From: Christensenella hongkongensis
GTDB lineage: Bacteria > Bacillota > Clostridia > Christensenellales > Christensenellaceae
Direction of reading: 5' to 3'
Assembly: GCF_000981035.1 (NCBI RefSeq)
Contig: NZ_LAYJ01000078.1
Span: 154,859 to 218,858 of the forward strand
Length of the DNA: 64,000 bases
The position numbers and the translations under genes are program-made. The notes beneath the pieces were generated by a model that made no database searches, was not told the origin of the DNA, and was given only the letters and a program-made list of their open reading frames with translations. Shown one piece after another: positions 56,950 through 64,000 of this stretch; the first letter of the stretch is position 1, and each line of letters starts with the position of its first letter.

Positions 56950-57213
56950 TTATTTTCTTAAGTTAAGGCTGCTGATAAGCGCTCTGTATCTCTCGATATC
57001 CTTTTCTTTGAGATAGTTGAGCAGGCCTCTCCTTTTACCAACCATTTTGAGCAATCCGCGTCTTGAGTGCGAATCCTTTTTGAATTCCTTCAAATGCTCG
57101 TTCAGGTGATTGATCCTGTAAGTAAGAAGCGCGATCTGTACTTCCGGGCTTCCCGTATCCCCTTCCTTCTGGGCATACTTCTGAATAATTTCTGTTTTTA
57201 CTGTCTTGTCCAT
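56950..57213 (-). CDS. rpsO: 30S ribosomal protein S15 (87 aa)
   Basis: Primary 16S rRNA binder of the platform. The signature [20 protein letters not shown] and [17 protein letters not shown] are diagnostic; the length is normal. TGGAGG precedes the ATG. The rpsO-pnp order is conserved across bacteria. Confidence 0.97.
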   Translation of the reverse strand: MDKTVKTEIIQKYAQKEGDTGSPEVQIALLTYRINHLNEHLKEFKKDSHSRRGLLKMVGKRRGLLNYLKEKDIERYRALISSLNLRK

Positions 57214-57237
57214 TTTTTACCTCCATTTGTTGAAAAC

Positions 57238-57275
57238 CCGTTATGCTATGGTGCCGTCGGAGTTGTCGCACATCA
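57238..57275 (-). promoter_or_regulatory. Structured rpsO leader, possible S15 autoregulatory element
   Basis: In the minus-strand leader three short stems nest: CCG with CGG, ATGCT with AGCAT, and GTGC with GCAC, 25-65 bases before the S15 start. S15 represses its own mRNA through leader structures in several bacteria, but these differ between lineages, so this is a candidate only. Confidence 0.35.
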
Positions 57276-57304
57276 GAGCATCCGGTAATCATATGTTAAA
57301 TATT

Positions 57305-58225
57305 CTAGCACAAAAGATATTTTTTGTAAACAGATAAATCGGAAAGCATCTCCCTTGCCGTATCCGCATTGCGGGCGATTTCCGCACTGAGTTCCTCTAC
57401 GTTTGCAAAAGCCTTTTCCCCGCGGATAAACGAAACAAAATTCACGCGCATTTTTTCGTCGTATACGTCCCCGGAAAAATCAAAAATAAAGGTCTCTATA
57501 TTTGGTATTCCCTCGTCCGTTACGGTTGGCTTCACACCCACGTTGGTAACCGCCGGATAGCACTTGCCGTCGATTTGTACAATCGTAGCATATACGCCAT
57601 ATCTTGGCAGCAGCTTTTCAGTAGACATATTGGCTGTCGGAAACCCGATCGCAGAGCCAAGCTTTTTCCCCTTTTCGATCCTGCCGTCAATAAAGTAAAA
57701 ACGATCCAGAAGCCGCGCAGTCTGCTCCATTTCGCCACGCTCAATATGCGCCCGGATCAGCGTACTGCTCACCTTGCCTTCTTCGCACCCAACCTCAGGG
57801 ATAATCGAGACCGTATATCCATATCGATCGGCATTCGCACGTAAAAAAGCGGCGTCCCCTTCCGCATTTTTCCCAAAGCGGAAATCAAAGCCGACCGTAA
57901 TGTGTCTCGCGCAGAAGTCGTTTACCAGCCTCTGCAGGAACTCCTCCTTTGTCAGCTTGGAGAACTCCTCTGTAAACGGCTGCATATAGAGCGCTTCCAC
58001 ACCCATGCACTCAAAAATATCGATTTTTTCTTTTACTGTGTAAATGTTTTTATAAGCCGCGTGACTGGGCTTTGTATCGAAGGTGTAAACCACCGACATA
58101 AGCTCCTTGTGCGCGTCGATTTCGTCGATCAGCGCCTTATGGCCCGCGTGAATCCCGTCGAACAGGCCGATTGCGACTGCCGTCGGCTTTTGAAGCGGCA
58201 GATCATTTTGCGTTAACAGTTCCAC
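57305..58225 (-). CDS. ribF: Bifunctional riboflavin kinase / FAD synthetase (306 aa)
   Basis: Makes FMN then FAD. N-terminal nucleotidyltransferase motif IGLFDGIHAGHKALI (about 19-33) and ISSTxxR-like KVSSTLIRAHI are present; C-terminal kinase motif GFPTANM and the E-FIFDFSGDVY segment follow. GTG start at 58225 with GGGGGA upstream, overlapping truB by 23 bases. Confidence 0.95.
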   Translation of the reverse strand: MELLTQNDLPLQKPTAVAIGLFDGIHAGHKALIDEIDAHKELMSVVYTFDTKPSHAAYKNIYTVKEKIDIFECMGVEALYMQPFTEEFSKLTKEEFLQRLVNDFCARHITVGFDFRFGKNAEGDAAFLRANADRYGYTVSIIPEVGCEEGKVSSTLIRAHIERGEMEQTARLLDRFYFIDGRIEKGKKLGSAIGFPTANMSTEKLLPRYGVYATIVQIDGKCYPAVTNVGVKPTVTDEGIPNIETFIFDFSGDVYDEKMRVNFVSFIRGEKAFANVEELSAEIARNADTAREMLSDLSVYKKYLLC

Positions 58226-59120
58226 TGGATGTATCCCCCAATAGCTTCAGCGTTGATACGATTTTAAGCGTATTTCCCGCCTTTTTCCCAATTCCAATCA
58301 ATTCATTCCTGCAATAGACGGCATATTCTGTGTCAGGCTCGATCCTGATATCCGTCTTTGTAAGGTCTATGGGCCTTCCCGTTGTCAAAAAACGAAACAA
58401 ATGTCCCGGGCAGCAAATCTGTTGCATAAACCCAAGCGCATCCTCCATTGGCAGCATCGCCCTTTCGGCTTCGCCACCCTCTGCCAGCTCTTCAATCTCT
58501 GCAAGCGTATAGGAGTTTTGCACCTCATAGCCGCATGTTTTCGTGCGTAACAAAAAGGAGGTATATGCACAGCACGAAAGCGCCACGCCGATATCCGCAC
58601 ACAGTGTCCGGATATAAGTCCCTTTGGAGCATGCAATCCGCAGCAAAAAACGGTTGCACTCTCCCTCCAGAATCTCTATCTCATAAACGCTTACCTCTCG
58701 CGGAGGTTTTTCTACTGTGATTCCCCTGCGCGCAAGCTCATACAGCTTTTTACCGTTATGCTTTACTGCCGAGTACATCGGCGGCGTCTGGCTGAGTTTG
58801 CCGATGAATTGCGGTACCACCCGCGCAAGCGCCTCCTTGTCCACTTTACAGGAACACTCTTGCGTAAGAGTGCCGTAGCTGTCCAGAGTATCCGTAGCTG
58901 CGCCAAATGTAATTTCCGCAATATATTCCTTATCCCCGCGCATAATGTAGTCTGCAATTTTTGTCGCGCGTCCAACGCACACAGGCAGCACGCCCGCCGC
59001 ACCCGGATCCAGCGTTCCGGTATGCCCGATCCGCTTCTCTGCCAGTATCCTGCGCAGGTGCGATACCACGTCGCTCGACGTCATTGCCGGCGGCTTTAAG
59101 ATGTTGAATACGCCGTTCAC
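58203..59120 (-). CDS. truB: tRNA pseudouridine-55 synthase TruB (305 aa)
   Basis: Makes pseudouridine 55 in the T-loop of tRNAs. The catalytic Asp is in GHTGTLDPGAAGVL (about residue 39), with KxY box MYSAVKHNGKKLYELAR. GTG start at 59120 overlaps the nrnA stop by four bases with GAGGGAT upstream; the 23-residue longer frame is inside nrnA and is rejected. Confidence 0.95.
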   Translation of the reverse strand: MNGVFNILKPPAMTSSDVVSHLRRILAEKRIGHTGTLDPGAAGVLPVCVGRATKIADYIMRGDKEYIAEITFGAATDTLDSYGTLTQECSCKVDKEALARVVPQFIGKLSQTPPMYSAVKHNGKKLYELARRGITVEKPPREVSVYEIEILEGECNRFLLRIACSKGTYIRTLCADIGVALSCCAYTSFLLRTKTCGYEVQNSYTLAEIEELAEGGEAERAMLPMEDALGFMQQICCPGHLFRFLTTGRPIDLTKTDIRIEPDTEYAVYCRNELIGIGKKAGNTLKIVSTLKLLGDTSSGTVNAK

Positions 59121-60067
59121 TTCAAATAATCCCTCGCCGTACTCACAACTTTGTCCATTACGTCGTACAATTCGCCCTTGATCATACATCCGGCGGCCTT
59201 GACATGTCCGCCGCCGCCGAAGCGCGCCGCCATATCTCCCACGTCCGCGTATTCGTTTGCGCGCAGGCTCACTTTATATGCGCCTTCCCGCAGCTCCCGG
59301 ATAAACGCCGCAATCTCCACGCCTTCTATTTCCCGCGCATAATCGATCAATATTTCATTGTCTTCAAGCTTTGCGCCGCATTCCTCGATTTCATCGAGCA
59401 TAATTGTCGATACGGCGAGCTGCCCTTCAAAATGGAAACGGATGTTTTCAATAAAGCGCGCGATCAGCTTTGTCGCCCCAAGTGTCCTGCGGTTAAAAAT
59501 CCGGTCCGCCATTTTTGCAAGCGGAAGGTCGTCGTTCACAAGGCAGGAAAACAATTCCAGCGTGGATTTTTTTGTGTTGGAGTAAGTAAAATTGCCCGTG
59601 TCCGTCGCAATCGCCATATAGACCGCCATATTGATCGTTTCGTCGATGGGCGCGCCCAGTTCCCTTGCGAGATAGTAGACGATTTCCCCTGTCGCCGGAA
59701 GATCCTGCACATAATTGACCTGCGCGTAATTTGTATTGGAAACATGGTGGTCGATATTGCAGTTCGGCTTTGCGTCAAAAAGCTCCTGCGCGGCGGAAAG
59801 CCGCTGCTTGGTCGCACAGTCTACAGTCAATACCGCTTCATAGTCGTCAAAACTGACGTCGTCAAGTAATTTAAAAAGTGGCCTGAACTGTTTGAAATCA
59901 TACTTTGCGGGCGGCGCACATAATAAAATAACCTCAGCTTTCCTGCCAAGATTATTTAATGCTCTCGCGAGCGCATATGCGCTCCCGAGAGCGTCTCCAT
60001 CCGGATTCAAATGTGTCAATACCGCAAACTTCTGATGGCTGTCAATAAAACTGATTACGTCTTTCAT
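59117..60067 (-). CDS. nrnA: DHH-family nanoRNase / pAp phosphatase NrnA (316 aa)
   Basis: Degrades very short RNAs and dephosphorylates pAp. DHH motifs: HLNPDGDALGSA, VDCATKQRL, CNIDHHVSNTNYA; DHHA1 C-terminal GGGGHVKAAGC. Four-base overlaps with rbfA and truB, the standard infB-rbfA-nrnA-truB order. Confidence 0.95.
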   Translation of the reverse strand: MKDVISFIDSHQKFAVLTHLNPDGDALGSAYALARALNNLGRKAEVILLCAPPAKYDFKQFRPLFKLLDDVSFDDYEAVLTVDCATKQRLSAAQELFDAKPNCNIDHHVSNTNYAQVNYVQDLPATGEIVYYLARELGAPIDETINMAVYMAIATDTGNFTYSNTKKSTLELFSCLVNDDLPLAKMADRIFNRRTLGATKLIARFIENIRFHFEGQLAVSTIMLDEIEECGAKLEDNEILIDYAREIEGVEIAAFIRELREGAYKVSLRANEYADVGDMAARFGGGGHVKAAGCMIKGELYDVMDKVVSTARDYLK

Positions 60068-60420
60068 TCTGCTTCCTTATTCTTTACATCGTCAAGTAGC
60101 TTGGCGATCTTGATGCTGTATTCGATTGAGTCGTCAAGTAAAAATGTAAGCTCCGGAACCCGTCTGATGTCAACTGCCCTGGCAAGCCTTGTCCGGATAA
60201 AGGAAGCGCCGTGATTGAGCGCGTCAACCGACGCCTGGCGTTTTTTGTCCGTATCATATACGCTGACATATACCTTGGCAAATTTAAGATCCTGCGTTAC
60301 ATCTACCTTTGTTACGCTCGTCATGGCCGACAACCTGTCGTCCTTGACATCATTCCTGATGATATCGGCAAGCGCACGCTTCACTTCTTCGTCGATCCTG
60401 TTTAACCTGTTTGTGGGCAT
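60064..60420 (-). CDS. rbfA: Ribosome-binding factor A (118 aa)
   Basis: Cold-shock factor for 30S maturation. The KH-like fold segments LNRIDEEVKRALADII and VTQDLKFAKVYVSVY and RRVPELTFLLDDSIEYS are characteristic, and the length is normal. It lies 13 bases after infB. Confidence 0.96.
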   Translation of the reverse strand: MPTNRLNRIDEEVKRALADIIRNDVKDDRLSAMTSVTKVDVTQDLKFAKVYVSVYDTDKKRQASVDALNHGASFIRTRLARAVDIRRVPELTFLLDDSIEYSIKIAKLLDDVKNKEAE

Positions 60421-60433
60421 TTTCTTTCAACTC

Positions 60434-62992
60434 CTAACGCGCGATTTCGTGCATTTCAAAGCATTCGACCACGTCGCCTTCCTTGATGTCGTCGTAACGG
60501 TCCAGGGAAAGTCCGCACTCATAGCCTTGTGCAACTTCTTTTGCGTCGTCTTTAAACCTTTTTAAAGAACTCAGCTCACCTTCATATATAACCACGTTGT
60601 CACGAAGCAAACGCGCCTGTGCATTCCTGCGAATCATTCCGTCCGTTACATAGCAGCCCGCAATCGTTCCCACAGACGACACCTTGAACGTCTGGCGCAC
60701 TTCCGCGTGACCGATCACAAGTTCCTCGAACTCCGGCTCCAGCATGCCCTTCATGGCAGCCGTAATGTCCTCGATCGCTTTATAGATAATCCGGTACAAA
60801 CGGATATCCACCTTCTCCCGGTCTGCAGCGGCGCTCGCCATGTTGTCAGGCCTTACGTTAAAGCCAATGATGATCGCGTTTGCAGCCGAAGCCAGCATAA
60901 CGTCCGTTTCCGTGATTGCCCCGACGCCGCAGTGGATCGCACGCACGCGAACCTCGTCGTTCGAAAGCTTTTCAAGCGACTGGCGCACCGCCTCGACGGA
61001 GCCCTGCACATCTGCCTTGATCACAATATTGAGGTCCTTAATCTGTCCTTCCGCAATCTGGCTGAACAGGTCGTCAAGCGACACCTTGGACATCTTCTTG
61101 AGCATCTCTGCCTTCTGCTTATCCTTACGCTCCTCAGCGACCTGCTTGGAGAGCTTATCCGCAGGAGCTGCGTGCAGGATATCGCCTGCCACCGGCACCT
61201 CCGAAAAACCGATGACCTCCACCGGCTGCGACGGGAGCGCCTCGCTCACCGTCTGTCCACGGTCGTTTACCATTGCACGAACCCTGCCGTAAGCAGTACC
61301 CGCTATAATCGTATCGCCCGTTTTGAGCGTTCCATTTTCCACCAGTACCGTCGCCACAGGGCCCCTGCCCTTATCAAGCTGCGCTTCCACAATCGTTCCT
61401 TTTGCAAGGCGGTCAGGGTTTGCTTTAAGCTCCTGTACCTCAGCTACAAGAAGAATCATTTCGAGCAGCTTATCGATACCCTCGCCCGTTTTCGCGGAAA
61501 CCGGAACAACGATCGTCTCGCCGCCCCATTCCTCAGGCAACAGGTTATGCTCTGTAAGCTCCTGCATGATCTTCTGGATATTGGCGTTTTGCCTGTCTAT
61601 CTTGTTGATTGCCACGATGATCGGCACGTCCGCCGATTTCGCATGGTTGATCGCCTCTATTGTCTGCGGCATGATGCCGTCGTCCGCAGCAACCACGATG
61701 ATTGCGATATCCGTAACCTGCGCGCCTCTTGCACGCATCGCCGTAAACGCCTCATGGCCCGGCGTATCGATAAAGGTAATCTTTTCGCCATTGAGCTCCA
61801 CCTGGTATGCGCCGATGTGCTGCGTGATGCCGCCCGCTTCGCTCTCCGTTACCTTCGCAAGCCTGATCTTGTCAAGAAGCGAGGTTTTACCGTGGTCTAC
61901 ATGCCCCATGATCGTAACGATCGGCGGGCGTTTTTTGAGATTTTCCTCCGTATCCGGCTCTTCTTCAACCAGAATATCTTCAGCTGTCTGCGCGATTTTC
62001 TGCTCAAGCTCAATGCCAAACTCGTCGGCAATCAGCTGTGCCGTATCAAAATCGATCTGCGAATTAATCGTGCTCATCATTCCCAGAAGAAGAAGCTTTT
62101 TCAAAATCTCAGATACAGGTTTGCCTATTTTCTCCGAGAACAGTTTGACGGAAATCGTCTCCTCCGTGATCGTCGCCTTTTCAATCTTAATCGGCTCGAT
62201 CACCGTTTTAGGCTGCTGTTGCTGCTTTTTATGCTTATATCTTCTGGAACCCTTCGGGAAATCATCATCGTCAATATTAAAGACGCGTTCCTTGATTTTA
62301 GGCCGCTTTGCACGATCCTCTTCCATCTGTTTTTTCGTCTTCTTGTTGTGGTCGAAACCCTGTCCCTGCTTTGGGCCTGCCACCGAAGCAAACTTCTTTG
62401 CAGGCTGTGCGCCCGCCGGCCTGTCGGACTGCCCGCCTTGCGGCCTGCCTTGCTGCTGCGGCCTGTTGCCGCCTGCCGCCGGACGCTGCTGTTGCTGGGG
62501 GCGCTGATCCCTTTGCCCCTGCTGCGGTCTGCCTTGCTGCTGGGGCCTGTCATTTCTTGGCTGTTGCCGCTGATCCGGCCTTTGCCCCTGCTGCGGTGCC
62601 TGTGGCTTCTGCTCCCTCATCTGCGGAGCAGGCGCTTTTTCCTGCGGCTTTTCTTCCTGCTTTTGCGGGGCGGGCTCCTGAACCTTTTCAGGCTCCGGCT
62701 TTACTTCCTGTACTTCCGCTTCTGCCTGCTGCTCTTCCTTTGCTTTCTGTTCCGCCGCAATCCGGGCCTCTTCGGCAGCCTTTTTGGCTTCCTCTTCCGC
62801 CCGCTGCTGCTCTAAAAGAGCGCGCGCTTTTTCGTTCTTGACTTTTTCAATGTCAAGAATTTTCGATTCGATCGCTTTTATATCACGGATTTGGTTATCC
62901 GCTTCTGTTTGCATTTCCAAAACACGGTTGAAAATGGTTTGTGCATTGTTTAAAAGTGATTTGTTTGTTTCTAAGATTTTAATTTTGCTCAA
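60434..62992 (-). CDS. infB: Translation initiation factor IF-2 with unusual N-terminus (852 aa)
   Basis: GTPase that brings initiator tRNA to the ribosome. G domain motifs GHVDHGKT (363-370), DTPGHEAF and NKID are intact and are followed by domains II, III and the fMet-tRNA-binding C2. One IF2_N domain is seen at about 275-325. The extreme N-terminus (1-60, [18 protein letters not shown]...) does not look like the usual first IF2_N domain, and 100-215 is a Gln/Arg/Pro/Gly low-complexity region. TTG start at 62992 fits GGGGG eight bases upstream; GTG at 63001 is too close to that site. Confidence 0.95.
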   Translation of the reverse strand: MSKIKILETNKSLLNNAQTIFNRVLEMQTEADNQIRDIKAIESKILDIEKVKNEKARALLEQQRAEEEAKKAAEEARIAAEQKAKEEQQAEAEVQEVKPEPEKVQEPAPQKQEEKPQEKAPAPQMREQKPQAPQQGQRPDQRQQPRNDRPQQQGRPQQGQRDQRPQQQQRPAAGGNRPQQQGRPQGGQSDRPAGAQPAKKFASVAGPKQGQGFDHNKKTKKQMEEDRAKRPKIKERVFNIDDDDFPKGSRRYKHKKQQQQPKTVIEPIKIEKATITEETISVKLFSEKIGKPVSEILKKLLLLGMMSTINSQIDFDTAQLIADEFGIELEQKIAQTAEDILVEEEPDTEENLKKRPPIVTIMGHVDHGKTSLLDKIRLAKVTESEAGGITQHIGAYQVELNGEKITFIDTPGHEAFTAMRARGAQVTDIAIIVVAADDGIMPQTIEAINHAKSADVPIIVAINKIDRQNANIQKIMQELTEHNLLPEEWGGETIVVPVSAKTGEGIDKLLEMILLVAEVQELKANPDRLAKGTIVEAQLDKGRGPVATVLVENGTLKTGDTIIAGTAYGRVRAMVNDRGQTVSEALPSQPVEVIGFSEVPVAGDILHAAPADKLSKQVAEERKDKQKAEMLKKMSKVSLDDLFSQIAEGQIKDLNIVIKADVQGSVEAVRQSLEKLSNDEVRVRAIHCGVGAITETDVMLASAANAIIIGFNVRPDNMASAAADREKVDIRLYRIIYKAIEDITAAMKGMLEPEFEELVIGHAEVRQTFKVSSVGTIAGCYVTDGMIRRNAQARLLRDNVVIYEGELSSLKRFKDDAKEVAQGYECGLSLDRYDDIKEGDVVECFEMHEIAR

Positions 62993-63314
62993 TGATTTCA
63001 CCCCCGGAATTCATGCTATATTTTTCCCACGCGCTGCTTGCAAACCGTGGACACACGATTCCAATAATTTTATTGTTCGGTTTGTTAAGGCTCCTGCCCA
63101 GTACGTCCTTTTCTTCAAGTATAATCAGCTTAACATGATAATACGTACAAGCGTCCCTGATTTCTTTTTTTGTATTCTCTGAAGCGCCGCCATCCACCAC
63201 AACCAGCTTTGCTTTTCTTTTTTTGATTGCCTGGTCTACACCCTGTGCTCCATAAACAAGTTTCCCGGCACGGGCCGCAAGCCCCAGAAACCTCAAAAAG
63301 TTTTCATTTTCCAA
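62979..63314 (-). CDS. ylxQ: L7Ae-family RNA-binding protein YlxQ (111 aa)
   Basis: Member of the L7Ae/L30e kink-turn binding superfamily, in its usual place between ylxR and infB. It begins [20 protein letters not shown] with the conserved [14 protein letters not shown] segment. The B. subtilis relative binds kink-turn RNA but its role is unclear. Overlaps ylxR by 11 bases and infB by 14. Confidence 0.92.
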   Translation of the reverse strand: MENENFLRFLGLAARAGKLVYGAQGVDQAIKKRKAKLVVVDGGASENTKKEIRDACTYYHVKLIILEEKDVLGRSLNKPNNKIIGIVCPRFASSAWEKYSMNSGGEIIEQN

Positions 63315-63567
63315 ACTTTTCCACGATTCCTTTCAGCTCTTCGTAAAGCGTTTCATCCATTGCATGACGCATCACTTTTGGAAAGATTTTTTTTGCCTTA
63401 TCCACACAGGCGGCATTTGCGCACAGGTAAAACCCGCGCCCCTGCGCCTTCCCCGTTTCATCCACGGCAAGGCCCGTATCCTTTGCGCGCACGATGCGGA
63501 TGAGCTCGTTTTTCGGCTTGCCGCTGCGGCAGGCAATGCACATCCGTATGGGCTGTTTCTTATCCAA
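63304..63567 (-). CDS. ylxR: YlxR/RnpM nucleic-acid binding protein (87 aa)
   Basis: Small basic protein of the DUF448 family. [19 protein letters not shown] and GRGFYLC are the family marks. It has been reported to bind and modulate RNase P RNA in B. subtilis (renamed RnpM). It sits between nusA and ylxQ as in most Firmicutes. Confidence 0.93.
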   Translation of the reverse strand: MDKKQPIRMCIACRSGKPKNELIRIVRAKDTGLAVDETGKAQGRGFYLCANAACVDKAKKIFPKVMRHAMDETLYEELKGIVEKFGK

Positions 63568-63579
63568 GGCCGATCTCCT

Positions 63580-63944
63580 TTATCCCTGCTCTGTGGTTTC
63601 CTCCGCCGGTGTATCTTCAGAAGGCGCACCCGTTTCTTCCATCTCGTCAAGCAGGATATCCTCTTCGATTTCTTCCTGTGCCTCTTCCTCGTTCAGCTCG
63701 TCAATCACGTCAAATTCATTCTCCATGGAATCGAGGCTTGTGTCCGCGTTTGCAAACTTCTCACCAAACACCTGCTCTTCAATCTGCGACTGGCTCTTGA
63801 TGTCGATTTTCCAGCCGGTAAGCTTTGCAGCCAGACGGGCGTTTTGCCCCTCCTTGCCAATCGCAAGGGAAAGCTGGTAATCCGGCACGATCACCTTTGC
63901 CGCCTTTTCATCTTCGTTGATCTGCACCATGACCACCTTCGCCG
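63580..63944 (-). CDS. nusA: Transcription factor NusA, C-terminal part only
   Basis: The last 120 residues or so of NusA, read from [17 protein letters not shown], through the second KH domain signature [20 protein letters not shown] and LTGWKIDI, to a long acidic tail. The 5' part is missing: coding sequence is cut at 63944 by the inverted repeat that fills the end of the window. Not a natural start; an ATG inside this stretch is internal. Confidence 0.93.
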
Positions 63945-64000
63945 GGCGAAGGTGGTCATGGTGCAGATCAACGAAGATGAAAAGGCGGCAAAGGTGATCG
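63888..64000. repeat. Perfect inverted repeat at window end (56-bp arms, 1-nt centre)
   Basis: Bases 63888-63943 are the exact reverse complement of 63945-64000, with a single G at 63944 between them. The left arm is true nusA sequence; the right arm is the same sequence read back. The repeat runs to the final base, so the full arm may be longer. A fold-back chimera or assembly error at a contig end is the likeliest cause. Confidence 0.97.

Noticed and set aside
60707..62815. 702-aa open frame on the plus strand, rich in Arg, Leu and Cys
   Set aside because: Lies fully antisense to infB, whose protein motifs are intact; composition is that of a reversed Gln/Lys/Glu-rich gene, and there is no ribosome site.

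Overview
The window is a compact stretch of chromosome from a low-to-medium GC, Gram-positive anaerobe of the Clostridia (Bacillota). The evidence is AGGAGG-type ribosome binding sites, several TTG and GTG starts, a DivIVA/SepF division cluster, PyrR attenuation, type 1B PyrD/PyrK, a 2-hydroxyacyl-CoA dehydratase activase and a sodium-pump decarboxylase beta subunit. The exact order or family cannot be fixed from the sequence. Almost all DNA is coding, most genes lie on the minus strand, many neighbours overlap by 4 bases (ATGA), and I see no insertion sequence, prophage or CRISPR array.

Layout. 1-8 kb: a giant dehydratase activase, an NlpC/P60 cell-wall hydrolase, and a small operon of an OadB-like sodium pump subunit, a 42-codon gamma-like membrane peptide and a ferredoxin-type protein. 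8-19 kb: flavodoxin-fold reductase, TypA with a coupled methyltransferase, U32 peptidase, SbcCD, iron alcohol dehydrogenase. 18.9-19.4 kb: a four-tRNA operon (Arg-His-Gln-Lys). 19.7-25.4 kb: glycosyltransferase, glycerol dehydrogenase, a CLC-type carrier, and the rph-rdgB-yfcE set. 25.5-27.9 kb: rqcH with a translationally coupled unknown gene. 27.9-35.6 kb: a PyrR-regulated pyrimidine operon (pyrR-pyrP-pyrC-pyrF-carA-pyrK-pyrD-pyrE) that lacks pyrB and carB. 35.8-40.4 kb: rluD-lspA-divIVA-sepF-yggS-HlyD-like division cluster. 40.5-42.5 kb: a SigB-type partner-switching module with one intact and one degenerate, cysteine-rich HATPase. 42.6-45.6 kb: glutamate dehydrogenase and an AI-2E family permease. 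45.6-64 kb: one long minus-strand housekeeping block running nusA-ylxR-ylxQ-infB-rbfA-nrnA-truB-ribF-rpsO-pnp-M16 peptidase-ftsK-rimO-pgsA-recA and then a large non-coding RNA, oapA and tlyA.

The most notable element is the ~585-nt non-coding stretch at 46968-47552. Its size, its closed terminal helix, its conserved-looking core and above all the OapA-type membrane protein gene and tlyA directly downstream identify it as an OLE (ornate large extremophilic) RNA. Here it sits directly behind recA with no evident terminator between them.

The right-hand end of the window is a perfect inverted repeat (56-bp arms, 1-nt centre) that interrupts nusA and continues to the last base. It is more likely a fold-back assembly or amplification artefact than biology.
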